Source of the DNA: Anastrepha obliqua
Lineage: Eukaryota > Arthropoda > Insecta > Diptera > Tephritidae
Length of the DNA stretch: 64,000 nucleotides
Reading direction: 5' to 3'
Assembly (NCBI RefSeq): GCF_027943255.1
Contig: NC_072893.1
Coordinates: forward strand, 83,211,784 to 83,275,783
The notes under the pieces were generated by a model, which was not told where the DNA came from, made no database searches, and saw nothing but the letters and a program-made list of their open reading frames with translations. The position numbers and the translations under genes are program-made. Below, piece by piece: positions 21,985-32,908 of this stretch; position 1 is the first letter of the stretch; every line of letters starts with the position of its first letter.

Positions 21985-22640
21985 TAATAATACAATTTGC
22001 TTTATTGTTTTTCTAAATATTCTCCTTGGAAGTCAATACACTCCCGTATTCGCTTAAACCAATTTTTGAAGCGCATACCTCCAAAACGAGATGCTTAAAG
22101 GTTTAAACGGCTTTTTCAGGTGTTGGAAAATCCGCATTTTTTTATGTTCGCAAACAAAAAGAAATCGTTAGGCGCCAAGTCGATGCTTTTAGGAAGATGA
22201 CCCATTAATTCGATTTTTTGAGTACTCGAAAACTCTCTTGTGTGAGTCGATGTGTGAGAGCTCGCATTGTCTAGGTGTAGAATGATTGGCCTTCGGTGAT
22301 TGGTTTCCCTTGATTCTGCGAAAACAAACAAATATATGTGTACCACTCAGAATTTACTATTGTAAGTTTTTCTGGTGGTCCAGTTGCGACATGACCAGAT
22401 TTTCTGAAAAAAAACAGGCAATTATTTGCTTTAAGGTGCTTATTTCGGGAACAACTTTTAATGGACTGAGCTCGTTTCGGAACAGCCATACTGTCGACTC
22501 CTGCTATGTTTCCGCCTCATATGCATAGATCCCAGATTCATCATCTGTTATAATTTCATAGACTTGCTTTGAACCACCGCGACTAGATTTCTTCAACAAT
22601 TCTTTACGCTTCTGTAACGTGGTGCTTTAACGCCAAAAGT
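21985..22640 (-). mobile_element. Mariner (DD34D) transposase fragment, catalytic half
   Basis: On the minus strand the frame at 22,346-22,116 reads NHRRPIILHLDNASSHTSTH, then IELMGHLPKSIDLAPNDFFLF. The second and third catalytic aspartates (LDNASSH and APNDFF) are present with 34 residues between. Upstream (22,640-22,350) degraded words match the first catalytic block (DDESGIYAYEAE) and the following region (FFRKSGHVATGPPEKLTIVN). Downstream (22,115-21,990) a frameshifted C-terminus follows. Several frame breaks make it dead. Neither terminus was identified. Confidence 0.75.
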
Positions 22641-22859
22641 TCGAAGTAAGTTGATACGCCTGTCTTGATAACCCACGAAAAAGTCGTAATAAATAATCGT
22701 AAAAAATTTTAACATGTTCATTCGATCTATTCGATTAGATGAATTATTGTTTTCATTGGAAACAAAAACCCATATAGCTCGTATGTGACAACGTTACAGG
22801 TAAGCCCATACTGAAAAATACCAAGCTTTTCGATACAAAAATTGAATTACACCTTATCA

Positions 22860-23110
22860 CACGTATTGTTGGGAAGGCGGAAAATATAAAATGCAAGTGC
22901 GGCGCCCCTATTACGAACATACGGCGAAGGCATATACTAGACACGGCTGCCAGATTGGGACTTGCATTGCCAACGCACGGATATTACTTACACACCACGC
23001 CGGATATTACCTTTGTGACTGATAGCCTGGCTGGGGCAATCAAGGGGTGGGAAGTTCTGGTAGAATATACTTGAACGGACCATCAGTATATCACTTTCCG
23101 AATCAGTGCG
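22860..23110 (+). mobile_element. LINE AP-endonuclease C-terminal fragment
   Basis: The plus strand reads ILDTAARLGLALPTHGYY, then PDITFVTDSLAGAIKGWEVL, then SDHQYITFRI-like sequence with a stop just before the DHQY motif. This is the end of an apurinic-endonuclease domain in RNase H-bearing LINEs, where the PDIT and SDH motifs carry active-site residues. It lies between two minus-strand mariner pieces. It is about 250 bases long and has no visible ends. Confidence 0.68.
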
Positions 23111-23179
23111 AGAACTGACCCTACCCAACCCCTAAAACAAAAGGCACTCTCTTGAACTCTTCCATTCGGATGATTGGGC

Positions 23180-23349
23180 TATGGTTTCGATTGGTGGATG
23201 TCATAACCATATACCCATGATTCGCCAACCGATAGACCGATATCCTCGGCATATTCTCTAATTGTGATTCGACGATTCTCATAACAATTTTCTTCACTTT
23301 CTCAACATTTTCCTCATAAAAGGTAACCTGACTTTTTCAATACACCTCG
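23180..23349 (-). mobile_element. Mariner 5' terminus with a drastically deleted transposase start
   Basis: The minus strand begins CGAGGTGTATTGAAAAAGTC next to TA at 23,350-23,351, in the style of mariner termini. It runs almost at once into ENVEKVKKIVMR, the helix-turn-helix region, then LSVG joined directly to ESWVYGYDI, where a full copy would have more than 50 residues between. The first HTH and the linker to the catalytic core are therefore deleted. It resembles the family at 14,683-15,486. Confidence 0.62.
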
Positions 23350-23351
23350 TA

Positions 23352-24639
23352 TTTGGGTGTTGGCGCGTACAACTTCGTCTATATTGGATCCTAAATTGTA
23401 TGCCTTCTCTAAGATAAGTTGTAGGTATTCTACGAATCCTAGTTCCTATTTCGACGTAATAATCACCAGATGCTTTCCTTGTCTTATAATTCCAAATGAG
23501 ACTATTTGTGAGCAAAGGCATCAGAGCGAGATTTCATATTCATTACAAATTAAAATTTCATACTTAACACTTCTTTGGGACTATGGTGGTACAACTCTCA
23601 CTGCAAGGTACTAATGCTAAAATTGATCACTAGATTTCGTGGAAAAAACTTGCCCATGCGCGTTGAGCCATTGATCTCAACACACTAGAAGCAGACCACC
23701 TTGAAACTACTGCATTTCCTTCCCAAGCTATTTGCTCATTGTTTTATACATTCACAAAATTATATTCATTATACGCACACAGCAATTTAATTTTCATTGC
23801 CAAGAAAATCATAGAACCTAGAAAACCTTCAAATTATGAATCACATTTAATCGGCACGCGCCTGCAATGCAGTCATACTACGTACCACAATGGTTCACAG
23901 TTCGAGGACAATCTAAGCAACATTAATCGGCTGCTAGTAGACTCATTAGCAATTACAATATGTGTTTAAATACGAGTAGGTATATATAACATGTAGGTAA
24001 TTTCAAGTGACCCCTTAACCTCTGCACTTTAGTTACAAAGAGCAAAAGATAAGCCAGTTTAAAATCGCAAAATTATAAATAAAAGACAATAACCAAAATT
24101 AAATGACAATTATGCACATTGTGTTGCTCTGAGCCCAGTGCCCAGTACCCAGTACTTAGCACCTACGCCAGCGAACACTCCAAGCATAAAATTTGCTAAT
24201 GAACGATTTTAATTAATTTGTGTGCTGCACAGAACAAAAGCAAAAACCTAATATAAAATAAAGGAAACAAAAGCAAACAAAATGTGGCGAAGTTAAGCAG
24301 AAATTTGATTGGAATCGCAGTACTTATATCTATAAGTACAATATATGCCAATAGATGTGCTTAGCCACCCATTCATATAGGCCCTGTAGGACCACGATGA
24401 ATTGGTTTGCAATTTTGCTTCGAAATTTTCTACCTAACATCTTATAAAATTTCATTTTAGACCTATTGCTATTCGGGAAGAAGTCTCAAACAGTCTTTAT
24501 TTTGTCAGCGAAGTTGTGGCCTGTCACAAAAAGAAAAATGTTAAAGCAGTAATGCAGATACTGGCTACTGTTTTCAATTTTGTCTTTGAGGAACTTTTTT
24601 CTAAATAAAAGTATGTTTTTCAGTTCTGATAACTTTTAT
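23352..24639. other. No gene recognised
   Basis: Mixed AT-rich DNA. The minus frame at 23,294-23,521 extends past the mariner terminus and has no recognised domain. Three short CCCAGT(G/A) tandem words lie near 24,135-24,155. From 23,700 to 24,400 the sequence looks like unique host DNA. Confidence 0.3.
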
Positions 24640-25060
24640 TTGGATCTTTAAAATTTTGTCTGCGGACGGTGATATCCGTCAAGGGAATGCCACGAGTATT
24701 AATACACATTTGTGCCCGATTTATAAAATTTTCCAAGACTTTCCGCAAGTTTTCCGGTGATAGCTGTTTGCATCCTGACAAATATTTTTCTTAATTTCTG
24801 CGATTGCCTGAGGCTTCTTGGCATATGCCTGCAACTTCAGGTAGCTTCAAAGAAAGAAGTAAGGATTGTTAAATCGGGGATCTTGTTGGCCATGCTAAAT
24901 CGTCAAAGGGGAGATTGGCTTCCTTCACAATATCCTGTGTGGCTCGTGAAATGTGTGCAGTTGTTGAAACCACATGTTCACCAAGCCCCGTAGTGCTAAT
25001 GACGTTCTCAGGCATTAACTGATGCACTATTTGCACTTTGTGCGTGAACATGGGTCAGTT
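24640..25060 (-). mobile_element. Tc1/mariner-superfamily transposase relic (WPTRSPDL type)
   Basis: On the minus strand a frame at 25,051-24,869 ends TAHISRATQDIVKEANLPFD and LAWPTRSPI, the stretch between the second and third catalytic acidic residues in DD37-41D-like transposases. After a stop and frameshift, words like QEASGNRR and ENLRKVLENFINRAQMC match the C-terminal helical region. The second catalytic motif itself is not legible. It is a short, heavily decayed remnant. Confidence 0.5.
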
Positions 25061-25860
25061 TTTCATTAAAATTCGCAGTATAGCCCGTCCGGTCATGTTC
25101 AATTAGTTGGCCCGTCATTTAGTTAATTTTCATGGCTCTACGATATTCTCGACCAAATGACCAGTCCGGAGGCGACCACACCCTGCAAGATAGCATCTGG
25201 TTCCAGTCTGTTCAGTTATCGCGACAGAATTAGAGAATCGACGTCGATATTCCAACACCAACAGCACAGACCAATTATTGGTAAAAAGTCTGCACGATTA
25301 TTCCACGCTCTCGCCCTCTATTCCTTGTCTGTTTATATATTGCAACTGTCTTGTTTAGAAGCAAGATTATGTTTTTTTGAGTACATTTTTAACCAATACG
25401 AATAAAACGAAATTTGATTATCTTGAAGAAATATGAAGTCACTTTACGAAGTATAAAAGACCCACTTTTGCTGGAGGAAGATACTCTCAGGACTTTTTTT
25501 AAATGTTTGAAATCATTGTGCTGCGATTTTATTCAAGAATTAAAAACACATGATAACTAGACTCAGAAAGCCAGAATTCCATTTGTACTTCGGGTTTGTT
25601 AAATGTATCTGCCATTTTAGTTACCAAGGCGGCATAGAAAATGGTAATTTCTCAGTAATGAGGCTGCCTAGCGCTTCGAGCAATATTAGCATATTTGTGG
25701 GCATGAGAGTAACATAATTACACTACGAGGCGATAGTTGGCATATGCAATGTAAAATATTAATTTATCATATTTAACAAACTTTTCATAACAATTTGGCA
25801 TTAAGAGCATTACCATAATTGCTCCGGCATATTCAGCAGATGTTGCGTCTTATGAAGATT
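25061..25860. other. No gene recognised
   Basis: Non-coding by inspection; no repeat or terminus found until the Tc1-like end at 25,861. Confidence 0.3.
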
Positions 25861-27855
25861 TAGTGGCTGAATAAAGAACTCGGACACCCAAGTGATAGGT
25901 TTAAATAAAAAAATATGTATTAAAATACAAATCTAATCCGTTTATATGTCAAATTTACTTTCGTTCTTCAAGCGTATTTTTCAAAACTAATATACAAAAG
26001 CCATAAACAAACTTCGACTCATTTGTAAATATGATACATTGCAAAAATAGAATATACAAAAAAAAAAAAAAAAAAATTAGCAAAAAGCAAATTTATATAA
26101 AGTAGAGCTAGACAAATAATATTTAAGAAAAAACAATATAATTAATATTTAGTCGGGAAGGCTTTATTTTTCTCACAGCATTCAGCCTTCTTAGCATGGA
26201 TTCGACCAGCTTCTTGCATGTTAAATAATCTATTTTCTCCCACTCTTCTTTAATAGCAGCTTCTAGGCCTCTCTTTTTTCTAACAACATGCTTTTTCAGA
26301 TTCTCAATTACATTGATGTGTGGAGATTGAGGAGGTGTTTCAAGTACTTAAGGACTTAAGTTGTACATAAGCCGTAGACGGACATGAAGTGTCTTATGCA
26401 TGTAATCATTGTCTTGATAGTACTGCAAATTGCCCTTAATTCCCAACTTTTCAGCCCTTCGGACCAAATTTTCCTTCATATTGCCGTAATGAAGCAAAAA
26501 TTTCCAGTAACAACAGCGGACATACAACCCGATACCATTACCAACCCACCCCCATGTTTAACTGCCGGACGTAAGTTTTTTTCCAGCAACTCTTCATTGG
26601 GCTTTCTCCATACATATGTATGTAACAACCATACAGACCTAAATATGCTAAAATTGCTTTCTCTGCAAACAAAACGGGCTTTCAGAACTTGAAATCCTTA
26701 TCCCCATTACGCTTTGCGAATTTTATTCTCTTGTGTCGGTCAATCTCGTTGATGAAAGGTTTTTTTCGTGCAACTCTTCCATCATAATTATTCTTCCGCA
26801 AGACTATAAGTGTACTTTGACCTTGCAGTTAATATTAAGGTGTTGGGTGACTTCTGTTACGAGCTTAGAAGCGCTCAAATTTGGATTTTTTCTTAATTTG
26901 TTGCACTATCCACCGTTCATCTACATCCGAAAACAGTTTTGGTCGTCCCGATTTCTTCTTATTTTCCATTTTGTTTCTTTGAAATATTTTATCACGTTGT
27001 ATAGTGTCAAGCGGGCTCTATACACTATTTCTGAGATTTTCTGAACGGTTTCACCCTTTTCATGATAACTAATAATTAAATTTCTGACTTGATTTGAGCT
27101 TTGTCCTCGTTGTCTACCCATGTTTATAATTTGGACTTTTTTTCAACAAAACACGACTGAGATTTTATTTTAATTTATTACGTTTGGTTCCTTCGTTACA
27201 CTGTTCAACCGAGATGAAATTAATTGTAGGACTCCTGGTTTTAAAGTATCAACTAATCGTAATAATGCCAGATGTCCGACTCTTTTTGACACTAATTTTG
27301 CGACTGCTGCATGAATTTTTTTTAGGTAATGAGGTAATGATAAATTATTACACTGTGCGACATTGATATTATACTTTTATGGAGACCTAGTACAACTTGT
27401 AGGTATAGTAAAACTAAGAAAAATGGTATAGGAGAAATTTCCAATACACCCCCAAAATCTCATTTTTCACACACTGTCAAAAAGGCTTGTTTTTGTTCAT
27501 TGGGACTAAAGAAACCAAATCGAAATCGGATGGAAATTGGCGAAGTTAGGAGTGATTCTTCACATCAACCTACTGAAAAACGGGTTTATGGCCATAAAAT
27601 GTGATTTTGGGGGTGTATTGGAAATTTCTCCTATACCATTTTTTTTAGTTTTTCTATACTTACAAGTTGTGCTAGGTCTCCATAAAAGTATATTTAATTT
27701 TTTTTTTGTCACACAGTGTTATTACTATTTTTAAAATCCTATTTGAATACCCAATGAAAAATATAAAAATAAAAATATTTAACTTGCATTTCTTACAAAA
27801 ATTTTGGATTTGAAGTTGCATGCTATGTATGTCCGAGTTCTTTATTGAGCCACTG
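25861..27855 (-). mobile_element. Tc1-like element, degraded, with a nested MITE
   Basis: The ends match as inverted repeats: TAGTGGCTGAATAAAGAACT at the left and CAGTGGCTCAATAAAGAACT (reverse complement of the right end, 27,855), with TA after the right end. Without the 368-bp insert the element is about 1.6 kb, the usual Tc1 size. On the minus strand the frame from 27,121 encodes a Tc1-type helix-turn-helix (QVRNLIISYHEKGETVQKIS, then NVIKYFKETKWK). The second catalytic Asp is in YYQDNDYMHK near 26,420, the Glu in PHINVIENLKKHV near 26,300, and the C-terminus reads EEWEKID and KLVESMLRRLNAV (26,250-26,170). A stop and frameshifts lie between them. Confidence 0.85.
27351..27718. mobile_element. 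Palindromic MITE with about 120-bp terminal inverted repeats, nested in the Tc1-like element
   Basis: The outermost bases are CACTGTG at both ends (CACAGTG on the right, plus strand). The arms stay alignable for about 120 bases, sharing TACTTTTATGGAGACCTAG and GGTATAGGAGAAATTTCC, and are separated by about 130 bases of non-coding spacer. The element is flanked by TTATTA on both sides (27,345-27,350 and 27,719-27,724), which could be a 6-bp or 3-bp (TTA) target duplication. It has no protein, so it must have depended on an unidentified transposase. It lies in the 5' non-coding part of the Tc1-like element and so is younger. Confidence 0.88.
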
Positions 27856-27959
27856 TATGAATTGCTGTATCAATCGATGTTATCTAACTTAAAATCTAAA
27901 ATTTAGTGACTTAAGACTGGTATAAATTGCTATATTATTCAAGTCTGAAAATTTTAATT

Positions 27960-28320
27960 TCTACATACATAAAATGATGTACTGATATCTACCAGAATTA
28001 AAAATCCATTGCCAGAATCCGATCTTCGCGTAAATTTCGAATTAGTAATGAAATTGTTGTCACAAACGCCAACGGAGTCAAGGGGAGAACAAACGTGCAA
28101 CTGAGCGTCGTGATACAAATGGGCATCACTATATTCATTCACACTAAACAGGACATTTATTTACAACACAAACAGCAGACCAAGAATAGAACCTTGAGGG
28201 ACTCCTCTAGTCATAGGTAAGTTTTTCTTTATGGCCTTATAATTGGTGTGCTCCAGGTGGTCAGAGCATAGACAGACAGGGAAATAAATATTTCAGAAAT
28301 TTAGGATAAATACCATCAAA
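27960..28320 (-). mobile_element. LINE reverse transcriptase fragment around the active site
   Basis: The minus strand reads GVPQGSILGLLFVL near 28,203-28,162, a highly conserved RT block, then EYSDAHLYHDAQLHVCSPLD near 28,120. The latter corresponds to the YADD catalytic box, here degraded to YHDA, so the polymerase would be inactive. Upstream words near 28,320-28,210 are out of frame. The flavour is Jockey/CR1-like. No ends were found. Confidence 0.7.
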
Positions 28321-28604
28321 CCACTAAGTATGCGCTGAATAAACTTTGCATATTCATAAAGATCAACATCAAAAAAACCTTTTGAACATGTAGAAAATTT
28401 GCCAAATTATCTTATCCACCTTTCAAGTAGTTGTACTAACCATTTAAGTTTGAAATACTTCAATGAAATACGAAATTTTAAATTAAGTCTGATTAATTTT
28501 TAATAAAAGTCACGAAACACCAGTTCAGGAAAATAACTTGTAAAATAAGTATTGTCAGACAGATATGAAAATAGGTCGAGTGCCTCCTACCCATCTTTCT
28601 AGTA
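28321..28604. other. No gene recognised
   Basis: Short AT-rich spacer without recognised content. Confidence 0.3.
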
Positions 28605-28959
28605 AGGGTTTTTCAATTGGCGCGGGTCGTTTTTTGCGCCCTGTGGCAGCCATTTTGTTTTGGTGACATCTGTCAAATCCTTTGTTTATTATTCAGTTGT
28701 TTATGCTAAATCATCATGGCAAGTTACACGATTGAACAGCACGTTCAAATGATAAAACTTTATTATCAAAATGAGTGTTCATTAACGCAAACGTTGCGCG
28801 CATTGCGCCCATTTTTCGGTAGACGTGGTGGCCCTTCCAATTTCTTATGGCCCATATTGAACCATATGGACCTAGACGACATCTGGTTCCAGCAGGATGG
28901 AGCCACACAGCAAACGCCATTTTATTCCATTTCAACATCTACCCGCCCATATTAACCCT
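28605..28959 (+). mobile_element. DD41D-type mariner-like deletion derivative, about 355 bp
   Basis: It starts AGGGTTTTTCAATTGGCGCG after TA (28,603-28,604). The right end is AACCCT at about 28,959, with an imperfect inverted match to the left. A frame at 28,716-28,955 fuses the transposase N-terminus (MASYTIEQHVQMIKLYYQNE, RALRPFFGRRGGPS) directly to the catalytic part (MDLDDIWFQQDGATQQ) and then to the tail. Most of the helix-turn-helix linker, the first catalytic block and everything from the third Asp on are gone. The open frame is therefore a remnant, not a working protein. The left end matches the right end of the 13,925-14,440 copy. Confidence 0.78.
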
Positions 28960-29510
28960 ATATTAAAATTTGTGAATATTCCTACCGGGTGCGAGTCCAC
29001 TCATATATATAAATTTGTTTGACAAAAGAAAAATATTATAAAGGTACCGCAAGCTATTTTAAGAAGAGGTTTGTAAAAATAAAAAAGTGCTTTATAAATT
29101 ATATATAAACATGGACATTTTTTTCTAGCTCTCTTAACAAATAATGCAGCTATATTTTTAAGGTGTGCCGCTTATAAACAGAATTGTGTGCAACGAGATA
29201 AATTGTCTCGATAACCGAATCACAGCACTTGGCACCATTTAGATTGCATTCAAAAATACCTGTGCGTCAAATCAAAAAAAAAGAAAAAGAAAACATAGCA
29301 AATTACAAATTGCAGATAAAAAACTTAACACAACAAAGCTATGCCAAATAGGCGGTATAATTCGCTTTAGGGTAAAGATTTAAGGCAGTGAAGTAAGAGC
29401 AACAAAACCGATTTTTTTTACTTTGCTTATTTTCAACTTTATATTAAATTAAAAATGATGAGACCTTTGAAAAATTCGGCAGCAAATTTGAGTAAAATTA
29501 AAACATTCTT
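28960..29510. other. No gene recognised
   Basis: AT-rich non-coding DNA without recognised repeats. Confidence 0.3.
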
Positions 29511-29760
29511 TTATTCTTTAGCCTTACTCTGTAATTCAACAAGACCGCAGATATTTTTATGCATAAACAAAACGCAACACAATTTTTCGAAATATGTTTT
29601 TAAATTCATACATACAATATCCGTTATATGACCACCCCGACTCCTCTGACAACACAAGATGCGCTTATCAAAATTGTCCATGACTTTTAGGCACAGTTCG
29701 CGCTGTATATCACTCACAACGCGTAAACTTCATTCTTCAACTCTGGAATTCTCACATAAT
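29511..29760 (-). mobile_element. DD41D-type transposase C-terminal scrap
   Basis: The minus-strand frame at 29,717-29,511 reads SDIQRELCLKVMDNFDKRIL followed by CCQRSRGGHITDIVC, matching the end of DD41D-type transposases (compare VMENFIKRILSCKRGRCG at 14,256-14,316). No catalytic motif is included and no terminus was seen. Confidence 0.62.
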
Positions 29761-30084
29761 GCCTAATTGTTATTGAAAAGTTTACCAAGCCATTCGACAT
29801 CTGGCATTTGTCATTCAAGAATTGTAGATATGTATATAATTCTGTGTCAGTAATCAAGTAATGAGTTCCAAACGCGCCTAATTTATATTCTGTGGAAAAA
29901 GTATCGGGAAGTGTTCATTTCAAAAGGGCGCGTTACACAAATGTCTACATTTTTTTTGCTGGAATGTTGGTACCACGGCCCCTATAGTGTTGCAGGGTTT
30001 AAGCGTGATCTGTGAATTAGCTTGTTTTTGGCATTTTATTATATCAGTCAACCGCAGGTGTGCTCTGCGTTGTTCTTGTTCTTC
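29761..30084. other. No gene recognised
   Basis: Non-coding spacer between two transposon remnants; a short minus frame spanning into it has no domain. Confidence 0.3.
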
Positions 30085-30310
30085 TTCTTTATTGGCGCGA
30101 TAACCACTTACGCGATTTTGGCTGAGTTTAACAAATCGCGCCAGTCGTTTCTTTCTCGTGTTAACCGGCGCCAATTGGGCACACCAAGTGAAGCCAAGTC
30201 CTTCTCCACCTGATCTTTCCAACGTAAAGGAGGGCTTCCTCTTCCTCTGCTACCACCAGCTGGTACCGCATCGAATACTCTCAGAGCCGGAGCGTTTGTA
30301 TCCATGCGAT
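30085..30310 (-). mobile_element. LINE 3' coding fragment (RGRGSPPLRW type C-terminus)
   Basis: The minus strand from 30,305 reads NAPALRVFDAVPAGGSRGRG, then PLRWKDQVEKDLASLGVPNW and NDWRDLLNSAKIA. This is the C-terminal tail of a family of insect LINEs, normally just before the 3' end. A related copy lies at 57,180-57,600. Only about 225 bases survive here. Confidence 0.75.
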
Positions 30311-30324
30311 GTTCACTATGGTTA

Positions 30325-30575
30325 AAAAATCGAAAAAAGAATTTTTCTTAAATTTTGTGTTATGAACGGGATTTCGTGTACTAAATCTACACGGGTCTAC
30401 GAGTGGTATAAGACTTTTTCAGAGGGCCGAGAAGTTGTGGAAGATTTGCCCCGATCTGGTTGGACATCAAAGTCTTCAACGGATGAAAACATCGACAAAG
30501 CCAAGGAAATGGTTTTGGAAAACCATCAATTAAGTTTCAGAGAGGTGATGACTGCTGATGCAATTGATGATTCCT
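30325..30575 (+). mobile_element. Mariner (DD34D-type) transposase N-terminal fragment
   Basis: The frame at 30,362-30,625 reads NGISCTKSTRVYEWYKTFSE, GREVVEDLPRSGW and DENIDKAKEMVLENHQLSFR, the paired helix-turn-helix region of mariner transposases. After about 30,560 the similarity stops and a minus-strand LINE piece begins. Between ISC and RVYEW the family normally has about 20 more residues, so there is an internal deletion. Confidence 0.75.
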
Positions 30576-30599
30576 GCAAAACTGATTCCGATTATTGCC

Positions 30600-31250
30600 T
30601 CTGTCCCTTGTGGGAACACCGCTGATCCACGGTTGGCCAATTCGTCGGCAATTCATTTCCTTGAACACCGGAGTATCCCGGAACCCATATATGTAAGTAC
30701 AAGCCTGTTTTGTCTTGCGACAGAATTAAGCCTCTTTTTACAGTCTTGAACAATCTTTAAGGTTTGCTTCGCGTTATCCAGTGCCTTCAGTGCAGCCTGA
30801 CTTTCACTGAAAACTCCAATCTGTTTCCCGCTCTCCTCTCGACTATCCATTCGGCTACTTTCAAGAGGGCAAAAACTTCTGTTAGGAAAACAGTTGCCAT
30901 TCCCCCCATAGCATAGTGATACTTATTACTATCGTTCAAGTACCATCCGGCTCCAGACCTATTTCATTCTTGGACCCATCGGTAAAGAAAATATATTTTA
31001 AACCTCCCTGCATGCATTCTGGATTGCTCCATTGCTCACACAATGGAAATCTGGCATCAAATTTCCTTCCAAATGAAACTGTGGGTATCAGGTGTCAAAA
31101 ACAGTGGATACTACACAGATAGCAACTTAAAGATTTCTCTGTGTCCCGAAGATCCGTCGTCGTGCCAGAAACCATATTTATGGAGTCTACACATTGCTTT
31201 TATTGCTTCCTGTTGTATCTTAAGATCCAGGGGGAGCAAATAAAATATTT
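30600..31250 (-). mobile_element. RNase H-bearing LINE fragment
   Basis: The minus strand shows a frameshifted RNase H domain: FFTDGSK near 30,975, AMGGMATVFLTEVFALLKVA near 30,905, and, in the frame at 30,850-30,653, IGVFSESQAALKALDNAKQT followed by RLVLTY (the strand before WVPGHSG). Upstream, 31,250-31,000, are degraded words from the region between RT and RNase H. The 3' part is missing at about 30,600, where it abuts a mariner fragment. Confidence 0.7.
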
Positions 31251-32906
31251 AGTTTGATTACTTTGCATGGAATTACTCTTTTACCTAATCGAAGTACTTG
31301 CGGTGAAATTTCTAATAATAAAATTTTTGTTTTCCTGCTTTCTATGATATCTACACACATTTTGTTTAAGTAAGGCTTTTGGAGAAAAAAGAAAAATGGG
31401 CACTTAAGTACACATACGTATACATACACATACACACATATGTGTACCAGGGATCTGAAGAGGTTAAAACTATTGAAGACCTTAACTAGGTTGATCAAAG
31501 CTGCAGAAAACAATAATTTCATAAAGAAATTTTATCAGCTAAATCTTCACACTTTTCTTTTTCACAATAACAAAAAAAACCTACATTCAGCTGAGAATGT
31601 AGACGCCAGTTTCACCAAATAAGCAGCTTTCGATGTTGGAGGTCACGACACCTTCCTACAGTCAACGCAATCTCGGTTCGATCTTGGCTGCAGCCATCAC
31701 CCACACAATGACCACTGCTGGCTGCTGTGACTAGGTACAACATGCTGTGTATTTGAAGGCAATGCTGCCGTTTGTGCTACTGTCCTCATGCATGCGAATA
31801 TCGTTGTTGCTACTGTTCCTGATCAAGATCACTGGCCTTATTGATCGCAATGTGAGATTATAGTCAATTTTTAACGGTCGCATTGAATAACGGTCTATCG
31901 GGGAATGGGTGTTGCCTGAAGTGTTGAAAATGGTAGTTTTTTTGCGCTTTGATATTGGCTAAAATGAGTTTTTTTATTTGCAACTATTATGTTGCACGTT
32001 TGTTTAGCTTCCTGAACACGACAGCGCAGCGCTCTGTGTGTCACTGTAGCTCCGAAATCCATTATTATTGGACACCAGAATGCTACTGAACTTTACTTTA
32101 TAACAGTAATTATTGGTAATGGTACAGAATTGCTATGCTTTTTACTCATTTTGAACATTGTGTGCTTAAATAGACATTAGTGTGTGTATATATGTATACA
32201 AGAGCTAAACGAGTTTCGCTTTAAAAACAGAGGTTTTTATCTGATTTATACATTTTTTCAACTCATCTTTATCTTACCGCATGACCATATATTTCTTTAA
32301 ACAGAAACAATGAAATTGAGACCTAATACGAGGTGACGTCACAAAATTTGCGGAATGTTGTCAAATGTGCGTAATTAGTATGCATTTCCAAATACACTCC
32401 GCGTAACTCAATTAACGGCACGTTAATTTATGGTATTCCAATTTGTTTCTAGAAGTTTTGCGTTTTGCTTATTTTTATGTTTTGCACAAAACATGCAAAT
32501 ACCGTTAGTTCCTTATTCGTAGTTTTTAGATTTTTTGCTTAGGAGTTAGTTTTCTTGCGAAGTTTGTTTAAATGGAGTAATTTCTATGTCTTTAAATGAG
32601 TAAGATGGGCATATATGTAAGTTTTTCCCGTTGTTCCTGTGTTGCATATAAGGCCTCAATAAACAAATTATAACTAGGTTTATTTAATGCAAAATCTTTA
32701 AAGTGGTTATTCTTTTATTACATTTTTTTAAGTTTTTGTTTTTTGTGGTATAAAAACCTTTGTTTTTGTTAAACATTTTTGGAGGAAAATTTTTTGTAAA
32801 AAATATTTATTATTTAACATAAAAATATTTATTTTATGTATTTAGTTTTAGTGAAAAAAAAATTGTTAAATATATTTTGGGCAAAAAATTTGTTGTTGGT
32901 TTTTGT
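31251..32906. other. No gene recognised; AT-rich with a balanced island
   Basis: A CATACA microsatellite lies at 31,410-31,440. From 31,640 to 32,060 the composition is balanced and looks like unique host DNA. The remainder up to 32,906 is T-rich and low-complexity. A perfect TGACGTCA octamer occurs at 32,334-32,341, which alone is not evidence of a regulatory element. Confidence 0.35.
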
Positions 32907-32908
32907 TA

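Noticed and set aside
26049..26078. Poly-A run as a possible LINE or retrogene tail
   Set aside because: It lies inside the Tc1-like element between its terminus and its transposase end; no retrocopy precedes it.
32334..32341. TGACGTCA, a perfect CRE octamer (also at 9,098-9,105)
   Set aside because: An isolated octamer occurs by chance about once per 65 kb; the second copy lies in a tandem repeat. No promoter evidence.
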